Below are positions 23,085 through 33,507 of a stretch of DNA of 64,000 nt, one piece after another (position 1 is the first letter of the stretch; the number at the start of each line of letters is the position of its first letter). The notes below the pieces were generated by a model. It had not been told where the DNA came from. It did no database searches and worked only from the letters and a program-made list of their open reading frames with translations. The translations under genes were made by a program, and so were the position numbers. Source of the DNA: Xylogone sp. PMI_703 (taxonomy: Eukaryota > Ascomycota > Leotiomycetes); the NCBI GenBank assembly GCA_021399445.1, contig JAJTUQ010000002.1:4340001-4404000 (forward strand), in the 5' to 3' direction.

Positions 23085-25025
23085 TTATGTTGAATTTGTT
23101 GCTCTCTTCCAGATCATAGCTGCCGCAACGAGAGCACAAACGGTTGCCCCAACAGCTATATACATGCCAGTCCTATCTGGGGCCTCTTCCTCAGTTTTTG
23201 GAAATCCTAAGCTTGGATTTGTAGCAGCCTCTGCCAGAGTTACGAAGAGCTCACTGATACTATTCCAAGTTACACTAACATGGAGTGGATGGTTCATATT
23301 TAAGCTCGTCGTATATTCATCCGGCTGCATCTCTGATCTTTGCATGGTTTTGTCTTGATCGGCCTTCAACGCAGTATAAATTGCCGGTAATTCATCTAAA
23401 TGGGGATACCGTTCTCGTAATGTGACGATATGTGAGAATGAATCTGGATCCGACGAGTCGTATGTATAGCATATCAGATCACATGCGTCCAGCTTTGCCC
23501 GGTTCTCAAGAATAGCTGGCTCAAGTTCACCGAGTTCTTCAAGAATTAAATAACACTGCTTACCCCCTTGCAACTCTACACTGTTGACTGCTGTTCGCGG
23601 TTTTATGGTTGGATGATAGAGTGTATCAAATGGCCGATTTAGGAACGCATCAAGAAGCGCCGATTTTCCAGAGGATGGTGCACCAAGAACATAACACAGC
23701 ACGACGTTACGCTCAACCCTTCCAGGACGCCGACGCCGCTTTCTGGGCTTAGTAACTTTCAGAGCAGAAATTGTAGAGGTGCGAGGTCCGCTAGACGGTT
23801 CGAAACCAAGATAGGCAAGGTATGAGAGAGTTGTAGATGGAGAAACAAAGGTCGTCATGGACCATTGAGCTAGCCAACCTTGAAGAGTAACATGGCCGGC
23901 TTCATTTCGAACCGTGCATGAAGGGAACGATGATTCAATCCAAAACGACGGGAGGCCAGGAGTTGGAGCAAAGAGTGAGGCTAATTCAGAGTCATTTAGC
24001 CCACCATCATTGTCTTTGTCAAACAAGAGAAATAAGTCGACAAAAAAACGATAGCCTGCAGGGCTGAGTTCTGCAGAGGCATATTCTGGGATTTCTAACT
24101 TCGGATGGAGGAAGCTATCTTTCAAGCTCAAGCTATCTGTGTAATGAAACTTTCTCAAAATAATCCATATCGTCTCGTGTCTGCCTTTTTCGGCAAATAT
24201 TTTATTTAGTTGGATAAACCCCTTTAGATCAATTCCTCTTTCGAGATTAGACTTTGGAGATGATCTACTTATTGATAGTTTTATGTTTTCGAGGTCATCT
24301 TGTGCAAGTGGTTTCTCGAAACACTTCGCTTGAAAATCGTGCATCTCCTGGTCATTTAGGTACCCATCTTGATCCTTATCACAAAGATAGAATATCCGTT
24401 TTAAAGCAGCTACAGCTGCTGGTTTAAGGTTTCCTTCTTTAGAATCGAACAATGGTGCTATTGGATGAGTGACCGCCTTCTGACAGAGAAAAAACACCTC
24501 ATTAATATTATGATGTTCGCTAGCGCTTGTCCGTATACACGAATCTATCTCCTTAAACTCCGCCATAACAGGCAACATCTCATCCTCCACCACCTGCGCT
24601 GTGCTGTCGTTGGTTGCCAGATCTGATTTGTTGGCACAGAGGACAACAGGGACATTCACACCCAAGGAGCGGAAATATGGCATCCAGAACAGTGCTACCC
24701 GTTCATAGCTATAGTGATCTGAGTATACGAGCAATATGACGTTGGACTTTCGTATTTCCTTGCGAAGCGTATTTCTCTCCTGAGGTAATGCAGATGTATC
24801 GACGATAGTGGTTGTAACATTCTCGGGAGTTCCGATACTGGGAGGGATTGTAATCTGAGGTAGGACCGGTTGAAGCTTGTTCGTCACAAAGACATCCTTA
24901 ACTAAAGATGTAATGAGACTGGATTTACCAGTCCCTTCATCCCCGCAAACACAGATTCGAACTTGACATATCCATGTTAACTAGGTTGAGCCTGACTGAG
25001 GTGTTATAATCATACCTGTTGCCAT
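23085..25025 (-). CDS. GEM1: Gem1/Miro mitochondrial Rho GTPase
   Basis: Two exons: a 10-base first exon 25025-25016 (ATG plus seven bases) and 24961-23085, giving 628 aa, typical of Gem1. The first GTPase domain has its P-loop GDEGTGKSS at residues 10-18 and the base-recognition motif NKSD. Two EF-hand pairs follow, with calcium loops [12 protein letters not shown] and [12 protein letters not shown]. The second GTPase-like domain has [16 protein letters not shown]-terminal anchor ([20 protein letters not shown]) puts it in the mitochondrial outer membrane facing the cytosol. In yeast it sits with the ERMES ER-mitochondria tether and affects mitochondrial shape and inheritance. The P-loop lies just past the splice junction, so omitting exon 1 would remove the true start. 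Confidence 0.96.
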
Positions 25026-25643
25026 ATTTTCAGCCTCTAACACGCGCTACCATACCTCCATTTTGGAAACTCCAAACTATTTCGTTCTGTACCCGTGGTT
25101 GGTGTGTTGGGGGAATTTTTAGACTGCAACTCAGCAATGACGCTGTTGTCGATCGGCGCTACTGTATGATGGACTGATAACCGCTGAGGCACCAAATCCC
25201 TGTGCGCTTGCTAAATACCGGAAAAACGGAACCACCACGCTCATTGTTGTTGGACTCGACTCCAATCCGCTCATGCCTGTGTAGTCTCCCCATTCTTATT
25301 CTGTCTTCCCTTAGATACTTTTCAAATGAAGTATCTCTTGCGGAATGGATAGGCCCTTAGGTTTTTAGTTCAGCCGTCCTTATTGTAATCCTTTCAGGAG
25401 CTTTCTTGCCCCGCGCACATTACCAGATCCGACAGGTCCTACAGGCACTTTGGTTCGTCTTAGCTAGCGTGTTAATGCCCCCAGGACAGGCATTCTACCC
25501 CACAGACCCGTTCCTGCAGGCCTCACTCTAGCTTCCTTTCAACAACAACAGCAAACAACGTCGAACATCCTGACTTGCGCATTGATCTTGAGCTATCTGC
25601 TGCACCTTCTTCCGTTCAAGCTTTTGATATCGACATATACACG
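25026..25643. promoter_or_regulatory. Bidirectional promoter region of GEM1 and creC
   Basis: 618 bases between divergent start codons. The creC side (25380-25640) is pyrimidine-rich with ACAACAACAG and CAACG elements, as in fungal leaders. No further gene or repeat is seen. Confidence 0.5.
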
Positions 25644-27933
25644 ATGTTGTAAGTATTAGTTTGTTTATACTGGTTCATCAATCGCAACTTGGCTGATCAT
25701 GGGGCCCCAGTGTCTTACCACCTCCCCCGAGGTATCCTTCTCAGGCAGCCTACAATCTGGCCGTTGCCAATGGCCAGGTACCTATGATTGAAACAAACAA
25801 CATATTGACGCATCCAACGGGACCAGAATATCAGTTCCTCGCCGGTGAAGGTGAAATAAATAAATCAAACTGCATCGGTTAACACCCACTAAACTTGCGA
25901 TAGGAACGTATGTTCTGAAGGAAGATTTACACCTCGCGACTCCGCCTCCCCATCCCTCAGAAGCCCCTGTGATCAATCCCAATCCTCTTGCGACAACGCC
26001 TCAACCTGCAACTGCAGGAACCAAGATATCGTTATTGTCATTGAGCTCGCGCGCCGCTGTGCCACTGCTCTACCGAGTTGATACGAACCGAAGCAACAGA
26101 TCAGGAGTGCAACCCAGTATCCAAGAGCATCCGAACGAGGGACGGTCCTCTAGCGAGCATATTCCTTCTAGTAGCGATGGCGATAGAACTTCGTTGGGAA
26201 GCGCCAGAGCTGCCGTCTCCATCGGGTCAGCCCCTGCATTTGGTGAAGGGAACTCCATGTTGATAGGTACCGGTAAAGACGGTAGTAAAAGACGGAAACC
26301 CAAAAATAATATAACGAAGAGTAACTCCTCTTTCATTTCTCGGTGTATTGTCAATGAGGGTCTAGCAAAAAGGTTACAAGACCGACCTGCGGATGGCTTC
26401 TTTGCATTTGCGAATATCAATCGAGCGTTCCAATGGCTTGACCTGTCATCCCCCCAAAAAGTATGTCCCAGGAAATTTAACTAGTTTCACAACGATTAAC
26501 CGTGAAATAGGTCGATCACCTTACTAAGATCCTTTTTACAAAGGCACATTGCCTCTGTCATGATGTAAATCAACTCACAAAAAGTCCAAACCATATCGAC
26601 CTTATAATGGGCTTTTCAACGGGAGAGATCATATGGTTTGAACCTATATCACAAAAATACACACGGCTAAACAAAAATGTTAATACTTAATAACTTCAAT
26701 ATAGAAGCATCGCTAACCTTATTTCAGGGAATTATCAATTCCACTCCTGTTTCCGAGATCAAGTGGATTCCTGGTTCCGAGAACCTGTTCCTTGCATCAC
26801 ATATGGATGGCTCGCTGGTCGTCTACGATAAAGAGAAGGAGGATGCAGCATATTTTCCAGAGGAGAACGGAGTGCATGTAGACAGATATTCCGAAAAGAA
26901 TGGAGTCACTGAACCTGTCGCAAAGCTTCATGTCGGCAAATCGGTGCATTCAAAAAACCAAAAGTTTAACCCTGTCTCCGTATGGAAACTCTCGAATCAA
27001 CGCATTAACGCTTTTGCATTTTCGCCAGATAGTAGGCATCTTGCCGTTGTTTCTGAGGACGGCACTCTACGCATCATTGATTATCTCAAGGAACAGTGAG
27101 TATACTCATTGCTGTTACCCACCGGAGGAATTACTAACCATCAAAGGTTGTTGGATCTCTACACTAGCTACTATGGCGGCTTCATATGCGTCTGCTGGTC
27201 ACCAGATGGCAAATATATTGTGACAGGTGGCCAAGATGATTTGGTTTCAATCTGGTCTCTTGCCGAATCAAGAATCGTGGCTCGTTGTCAAGGCCATGAA
27301 TCCTGGGTTACCTCTGTATGCTTTGATCCTTGGAGATGCGACGATCGAAACTATCGTTTCGGCAGTGTAGGTGAAGACTGTAGGCTGTTATTATGGGATT
27401 TCAGCGTTGGAATGCTCCATCGTCCTAAAGCTGTACGTCTTCTCTTTACGCCCCACTGGATCAGCAATACGGAGTAATTAGTTCCGCACTAACAAGGTAC
27501 AGGCCTCAGTAAGGCAGAGAGGTAGTATATCGTCACGCTTGAACCCCCTCCAGAGAGCGGAGACGCAAAATACGGCTAGTAGTAGATTAAGATCCAATTC
27601 CAGCCTCTCAGCTGAAGGAGAAGATGAGCTGCATACCATAGAGCATCCTGTCGAACCGCGGGCAAGCACAGCTATGCTTCCGCCTGTTATGGTAAGGATC
27701 AACTATACTGCAATAGAATTCCCCTATTAATATATCCTATAGTCTAAAGTAATTGACGGTGACCCATTGTGTTGGTTGGAATTTACAGAGGAGGCAATAC
27801 TCACAAGCTGCAAATCAGGTATTAATTTCGCTTCTTCAAATAGCATCCGCAGCTTGAATACTAGCAATACTAACCTTGCCTAGGGCATATCCGAACGTGG
27901 AATAGGCCTAAGGACGCATCCCACAGCTCTTAA
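25644..27933 (+). CDS. creC: CreC WD40 protein, partner of the CreB deubiquitinase
   Basis: Nine exons: 25644-25648, 25711-25850, 25904-26460, 26511-26678, 26728-27095, 27147-27432, 27503-27691, 27743-27818 and 27884-27933, giving 612 aa (Aspergillus CreC is about 630). Exon 1 holds only ATG plus TT. After a Pro-rich N-terminus ([20 protein letters not shown]), WD40 repeats are seen: [87 protein letters not shown] and, across the last join, [15 protein letters not shown]. CreC stabilises the CreB ubiquitin protease and shapes carbon catabolite repression in Aspergillus; human WDR20 is the distant counterpart. The start is chosen because MFVLPPPP is the family N-terminus and only this donor gives it. 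Confidence 0.94.
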
Positions 27934-28388
27934 TATTATTATGACTTATGAAGACGGTGTTCTAGGTTAATATTTTACATGACACTTTTCTGCGTTACTT
28001 TATCCCGAAATATCCTAATGATAGAATGAATAAAACTTTATTTCCAAAGTGGTTCACTATTGATCTAAGGCACAGTTCAAGTGCAACGCCTTATGCGTAA
28101 CTTGTTCTATACAGAATCGCAGGCCTCTACTTGCTGCTCCAATTTGATCAGATCGAATATCTCAATTAATAATCAATAATCAGAGAAGCTCGCATTCTGG
28201 TCTCAGTTACTCGTTCCCTTGGCCCCCATGTGGTTCAACGCGTTCGATTATATAGTGCTTGAAAGAAATGATCTATTTCTTTGTACCTGAGAAGATATGG
28301 AGGTCAAATCTACTCATATTGCCGAGATCTTCGTATGGCTGAACATACCGAATTTTATTACCTAAGTTCCTGGTGGTGTGCTAATTGC
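27934..28388. other. AT-rich spacer, possibly decayed coding DNA
   Basis: Between creC and the RTA1 relic. If a full RTA1-family gene once existed, its N-terminal half would lie here. I see only weak frame-shifted hints (for example RILLPKFLVV near 28347-28380) and cannot support a feature. Confidence 0.3.
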
Positions 28389-28856
28389 GCGGGGGGTGGC
28401 GAGAGTCAAAGTAAGATTATGATGGGAATATATGTTTATACGAGAGGTATTGGGCTACAAGAGCTCTGTAACATCTTCAATTATTGTAACAAGGATTCTT
28501 TTTTCCAGAGACAAAAGAAGAAAGAGACTAGACAGATCGGGGTTATTAGCGACGGGTCAACTGATTAGTTCTCTCTACTCATGGCCTTATATGAGTCTCT
28601 GGCCCTGATCACTATGCAAATTATTTATGGACTAGATGAATTCGCTGCCGGGCTTGACTCTACCAAGAGTGAGCTTCTATATCATGAAGTATGCTTATAT
28701 GTTCCGGATGCTCTTCCAATGTTCATAGCAATAGTTCTTATGAATATCATACACCCGGGAACGGTGTTGGTTGGGCTGGAAAGCGAGTTCCCTAAAGGTC
28801 CGGGTAGAAGAGAGAACAGGCCACGAGGACGACAAGAGAGGCAGAGAGAAAAGTAA
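28389..28856 (+). pseudogene. RTA1-family membrane protein relic with in-frame stop
   Basis: One reading frame carries the C-terminal half of an RTA1-like seven-helix protein. It shows AGGGESQSKIMMG, then LQELC, then a TAG stop at 28566-28568, then MALYESLALITMQIIY. It continues with the family's helix-loop-helix LLYHEVCLYVPDALPMFI followed by MNIIHPGTVL, and ends EFPKGPGRRE before TAA at 28854. RTA1-family proteins are fungal membrane proteins linked to lipid export and stress resistance. The N-terminal helices are not recognisable upstream and the usual Arg of the RSxFR segment is lost (MQIIY). I read this as an inactivated copy. Family recognition is from memory of its conserved pattern; an intron covering the stop is not excluded. 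Confidence 0.6.
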
Positions 28857-29274
28857 TAAAAGAGGAGAGGATGGTAGAGAAGATGAGGAAGCAGCGAGTA
28901 CGGGATGGTATTGAGCTTGTTTGAATATATAATTAAAAGGTTGGTATAAGATGAGAGAAATCAGTCCAATACTAAGATGAGTGCATGAGGGCTATGAAAT
29001 CGTAATGTGATGTACTACTAAGGATGGTTCAATAAATCTTGACTCACAATGGACGGTTAATTTACTGGCGTAGCGGCACCTGATATCAAGGCCACGAACA
29101 GTCGTCCTTTGTCAATCATAGTAAATGCTTATAAGAAGTGCCTAATAGTGCTATACGCTTCTCATGAAATCGCACAAGGGTTTCCGAAGAAATAACCGCT
29201 TATCAATCGTGCAGCTTCATCTGACAATGAATTATGCAATATCCAGCAAATTTCGAACTTCGAGGCAATATATG
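28857..29274. other. Spacer 3' of the RTA1 relic and the RapZ-C gene
   Basis: Begins with a GA-rich stretch (28805-28890) and turns AT-rich. No gene or repeat array is supported. Confidence 0.4.
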
Positions 29275-29925
29275 TTATTGATACTCTTCATTGTGGTTTA
29301 CAAACTCGTTTCTTTTATTTCCCTTCATAGTTTTCCTGGTGGCGCCTCGCTTTTTCATTAGATCTCGGTGTTCAATCTTCACCTGCCAACCTGGCCACGA
29401 CATGGAGGCTAGCTCCTCAGCCATGGCTACACTTCTGTGCTTTCCCATCGCACAGAATATACCTACTCTTATTTCATAGTCTGCATATTGACCTAGCTCT
29501 AATGCCTGTGTGTGAGACGTGGTACTTGCGGTACTGTCCTTATCTATTGGGTCGTTATTTTCAGACCTCGGTTGCTCATGCTTATCCATAGCTTGGGACA
29601 TCGCAAGTTCAATCTCGTGCCTAATCTCATCTCTTTTAGAAATGAACTGAGGGTCATTTTTCAACCACTCTTGGAGGCGTGATGAGAGGCCGGTATGGGC
29701 ATCTCTAATATATTTAGGAGGGTTCGGTTGAGATCGAAGATCAAACTTTAACTGAGGGGATGGGAGAAGCGGTGGTGAATATGAGTGAGATATTAAGAGA
29801 AGAGTAGGGATATCGGCTAGTATAATAGAGCTCTGGAGCGAGTTGGGAGAAGAATCAGCCTCAGAAACCTCCAAGGCGTTCAACGACGTTACGGCATTCA
29901 AGTCCAACGGAGGCTGGTACGGCAT
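29275..29925 (-). CDS. Stand-alone RapZ C-terminal-domain-like protein
   Basis: Single exon, 216 aa. After a variable N-terminus the protein shows LKFDLRSQPNPPKYIRDAH, a segment resembling the FDLRxxPNP start of the RapZ C-terminal domain. It then has YEIRVGIFCAMGKHRSVAMAEELA, matching the family's IGCTGGxHRSVxxxExLA block, and KIEHRDLMKK. In bacteria this domain binds the small RNA GlmZ or a sugar-phosphate ligand and sits behind a P-loop domain; here no P-loop part is present. Single-domain fungal homologues exist, with function unknown to me. The GKHRS loop is the likely ligand-binding site by analogy. A Ser/Asp-rich insert separates the two blocks. It diverges from a Zn2Cys6 gene 359 bases away. 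Confidence 0.75.
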   Translation of the reverse strand: MPYQPPLDLNAVTSLNALEVSEADSSPNSLQSSIILADIPTLLLISHSYSPPLLPSPQLKFDLRSQPNPPKYIRDAHTGLSSRLQEWLKNDPQFISKRDEIRHEIELAMSQAMDKHEQPRSENNDPIDKDSTASTTSHTQALELGQYADYEIRVGIFCAMGKHRSVAMAEELASMSWPGWQVKIEHRDLMKKRGATRKTMKGNKRNEFVNHNEEYQ

Positions 29926-30284
29926 CTATGCCGATTTAGCTGTGGATCAATTAGACCAGAATTCACCTGGCGGTAAGAGAATACTTGGAAGGATACTATT
30001 TTTATCAGAGATATCCAAAATTTGGATGGATACTTGTATGATAAAATATAGCACCGAAACAGTCGTGAGACACTTCCAAAATGGCAGGTTTGTGTGTCGG
30101 AAACCGGGGAACCGGGGCGGAGGAAAGGAATTCCGGGTGCACGAGGATTTTGATCCGGGGTCTGCCAAGGATCTAGATCTAGTTCCCTTGAACCTTATTA
30201 CAACCTCATTCGAAGACAGTGAGGGGCCATGTCTTGTGGTGCAGAAGATATAATCTTCTCTACTAGTGTCCGTCATTACAAGTA
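29926..30284. promoter_or_regulatory. Divergent promoter between the RapZ-C gene and the Zn2Cys6 gene
   Basis: 359 bases between opposite start codons. Both strands are open through much of it, but the frames are mirror images of each other and unlike known proteins, so it is taken as promoter and leader sequence. Confidence 0.45.
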
Positions 30285-31560
30285 ATGCAGAATCGACGGT
30301 CACATCGAAAATCTAGACTTGGGTGTCGTCGCTGTAAGACGCGACGCGTGAAGGTCAGCCACCGCCGCTAGTTTCGATCTCCATAACTAACAGGTTCATC
30401 AGTGTGATGAGACACGCCCTTCATGCAACAATTGTGTAAAACACGGTATTGAATGCGATTTAACACCGCCAGCCGCATCTCTTACGATACGGCCTTTGCA
30501 GCGTGTGAGGATACCACGTCTTCACACTGTGAAAGAACCGAAATATGTCTCGATCAAGGAAACCTCGCCCACGCTAAGCGTGGTGTCTTCATCCTCATCG
30601 TCTAGAGATGGCTTGAGCCCATCTCTAGCTATGCAAATGTTTACACCTGCCGACCGACTCTTGGAATTACGTTTGTTTCATCACTATAGGACCATGGCAT
30701 CAAAATCATTCCTACCAGCGTCTTTTCCTTCAAAAGGCCTTGACCGTCATCCTTGGTCGACATGGGTATCCACATTGGCAGTCAGTACGCCTAGCCTCAT
30801 GGATGCTATCATAGGGTTCTCGGCTTTTCATCTACGTCTTCTAAGCCCTGACGATAAATCAATCTCCCAGGCGTCTCATAAATACATGGCTCGTTCCATT
30901 GTAAGACATTCAAAAGAATTGCAACTGGGAATCAACGAGAGGAATGTAGAGACGCTATTTGCTACCAGCGTCTTCATTGCATTACACGCTAGCGTAAGTC
31001 AGAGATTTCTTGCTGGTGCCGAAGAGGAGAAGCTTCCGGTACATTGGTTCCGACCTTACCGTGGTGTCAAGGCACTACTGGATACAGGATGGAAGTGGAT
31101 TGAGAAAAGTCAGATTGGTTCTGTTGTTCAGGCTACGTATGTTACTGGACCGCTACCGGAGTCACAGGCTGAAGAGACTGCTGGACCGTTCGACTTTCTT
31201 TTGAAGGATCTGGAATTAGATGAACTTGATAAAGAAACGCTTAAATCATACGAGTCGAGCGTCGCGTTCCTGTCATGGATGTATACTGCCCCCAATCCGA
31301 CAGCAATATTCAAGTTTCCCATGATGGTCTCTCACCGGTTCATAGAATTACTTGAGGCTAAGGATCCAAGGACATTGACAATAGTGGGATACTATTTCAT
31401 GCTGCTAAAAAGGCTAAGCCATATATGGTGGTTACAAGGTGTTGTGGAGAGAGAATTCAGAACTTTGATGACTTTTATACCCAAGGATTGGTTGCGTATT
31501 ATGGATTGGGCGGTCAAGGAGTTTGATACTGGCGTGAAGGAAGAGCCGTCCACACCATGA
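30285..31560 (+). CDS. Zn2Cys6 transcription factor
   Basis: Two exons (30285-30353, 30403-31560) give 408 aa. The intron splits the zinc cluster. Using the TAG-less acceptor CAG at 30400-30402 gives C-x2-C-x6-C-x6-C-x2-C-x6-C (GCRRCKTRRVK joined to CDETRPSCNNC), the canonical DNA-binding fold holding two zinc ions. An earlier CAG at 30391-30393 would insert three residues and break the spacing. A Ser-rich linker follows. The rest (residues about 100-390) is the alpha-helical region typical of fungal regulators of the C6 sterol-uptake/Upc2-like group (LLELRLFHHYRTMAS, TPSLMDAIIGFSAFHL). Targets are unknown. Neighbours are housekeeping genes, with an esterase and P450 4-8 kb downstream; a regulatory link to these is speculation. 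Confidence 0.9.
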
Positions 31561-31976
31561 TGAGTATCATTGGCATATAGAGGACATGCTGCAGAGCAGT
31601 TTTGACTATATTTTACGGAGTTGAACTTTGAATGTTTGGAAAAGTTAGGATAGGAATTAGGAGTTTTGTAGGATACTAGAGTACCACATAACAGGAACTG
31701 CAAGAAATATTTACAAATCTAGTGAAGTCGAGATTTATGTACTAATATTATTAAACGATCAATATTTACAGGTAGAATGGGATTTGTCCTGTGCTGACCC
31801 GGCCGGATACTTTCTGCTGATGTGCAGTAGATAGTGGTGGAGGCTGTGCTAAGGACACACCCGGTGTGGTGATAACACTAATTAGTCGCGTCCCAACACG
31901 ACGCGTTCTCAGTTTGAAATTTGATCACTATGCCATCATATTCTAGCTCCTATCACAATACAATTAGATCTTAAAT
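31561..31976. other. Spacer between the Zn2Cys6 gene and NSE2
   Basis: 416 bases, AT-rich, with a GC-richer patch at 31795-31910. It should contain the 3' end of the first gene and the promoter of the second. Nothing else is seen. Confidence 0.4.
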
Positions 31977-33507
31977 ATGACTTCTAGAAGAGGACTTGTG
32001 TCCCGCGGACATCTCAACGATGGTGCTACGTCTTCGCCTGCTCGTAGTCGCAATTCGGAGCTACCTGAGACACATACACCACTTCCACCTTATGAGCCCC
32101 TAAGCTACCCATTGACTGCTGCAGGGAAACAAGCGCTCGTTCACCTGGGCTTGAGCTATGCTTCACGATTTACAAAATATAAATCCGATATTGAAGAGGC
32201 CATCAAGACGATAACAGCAGCTGCTACAGAAGGCCATGACAGGCTATATGATCGTAAGGAAGAACTCAAACGAGCGGCAAAGAAGCGTGAAAAAGCGGAT
32301 GCGGGTGATGAGAAAACGGAAGAAGAACAGGAAACTGAAATCATTGCGGTGTCTCTGGAAAGGAAAGTTGAGGATATGACCAAAAAGGCAGAAAAGGCTT
32401 TGAGAGATCTGATTGATTACAAAGCGGAGCTTGAAATGCAGCAGCCCATTTTGCAGGAAGTTTGTGACAATATTCCAGACCAGCCAACTCAGCCTAGGGG
32501 CTCTAGAGGTCAGCGAAGACAACAGAGACTGGGTGATGAGGATGAAGAGTCAATGGACGTTGCAGAAGAAGAAGGTCTAGAGGCACCTGCTACAAATGCA
32601 TCGATACTCAGCACGGTTGAATTGCTTAAAAAGGCAAAAGAGGATTATGCGAAATCATATACTTCGTTGACGATGCATAGAAGGTATGTCTAACTTTGCC
32701 TAGTCCAGCGTCAACTGTCTAACTTGGATTTTTATTTAGGTACGCGGAGAATAATGATTACAAAGGCTTTAAGCGCCAAATCCATGATGCACTAAATCCT
32801 GGGCCCGAAGCACCTCCTGTCCCCCACCCATCCACTTGGTTCCCGAAAGAGAACGAGTCGACCCCAATGGCACGCCGCCGTAGACTTGCGGCTGATGATG
32901 CTGATGATGGAGAAGACGAGGTAGTCATTGCAAGGGCAACCACAAACCTGAAATGCCCACTTACCTTACAAATGTTTGAAGTGCCATACAGTAATAACAT
33001 TTGCAATCACTCATTCGAGAAGTCAGCGATCATTGAATATTATAACGACAATGCAGTTGTATTTGCAGAACCAGGTCAAGGTGGCCGAAAACGCGGGCAG
33101 CCTGTTGGACCCAAAAAAGTACAGTGCCCTCAGTTGGGCTGCGAAGCAGTAAGTGATAGTATATAGCCTTTCGCTTAAGAAGAGCGCCTCTGATGAATGA
33201 TGTGTAGATGCTCGAGTTGAAAGACTTTTATGAAGATCAGCTTCTCTTACGCCAAGTTAAACGAGCTAAGAGACAAGAAGTCGCGATGGAAGACGACGAA
33301 GACAACTCTATTCTTCCAACTAGGGGTACTCAAATGGACCCCGAGGATATTGATGATGCGGATGATGTTGATGACGACGACGACGACGAGGCAGAACAAA
33401 GACGCCGACACATCGCAAAAATAAAAAGAGAAAGGATGAGTCGAGACCCTAGTGTTGCGCGGAGCAACCATCACTATGAAGAAGAAGATGAAGAGATGGA
33501 AGACTGA
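31977..33507 (+). CDS. NSE2: Nse2/Mms21 SUMO E3 ligase of the Smc5-Smc6 complex
   Basis: Three exons (31977-32683, 32740-33148, 33208-33507) give 471 aa. The N-terminal half is helical and charged (coiled coil about residues 60-165, with KREKADAGDEKTEEEQE) and is expected to dock on the Smc5 arm. The SP-RING domain starts at LKCPLTLQMFEVPYSNNICN and continues HSFEKSAIIEYY, then VQCPQLGCEA joined to MLELKDFYED across the last intron. This gives the Cys, Cys-x-His and Cys-x4-Cys ligand pattern. Nse2 transfers SUMO to repair and cohesion proteins. The tail is strongly acidic (ADDVDDDDDDEAEQ; ending EEEDEEMED), which is longer than in yeast. Exon joins are set by SP-RING continuity. Confidence 0.93.

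Noticed and set aside
29843..30253. 136-codon plus-strand frame between the RapZ-C and Zn2Cys6 genes
   Set aside because: Overlaps the RapZ-C coding start and is mirrored on the other strand; no conserved motif.
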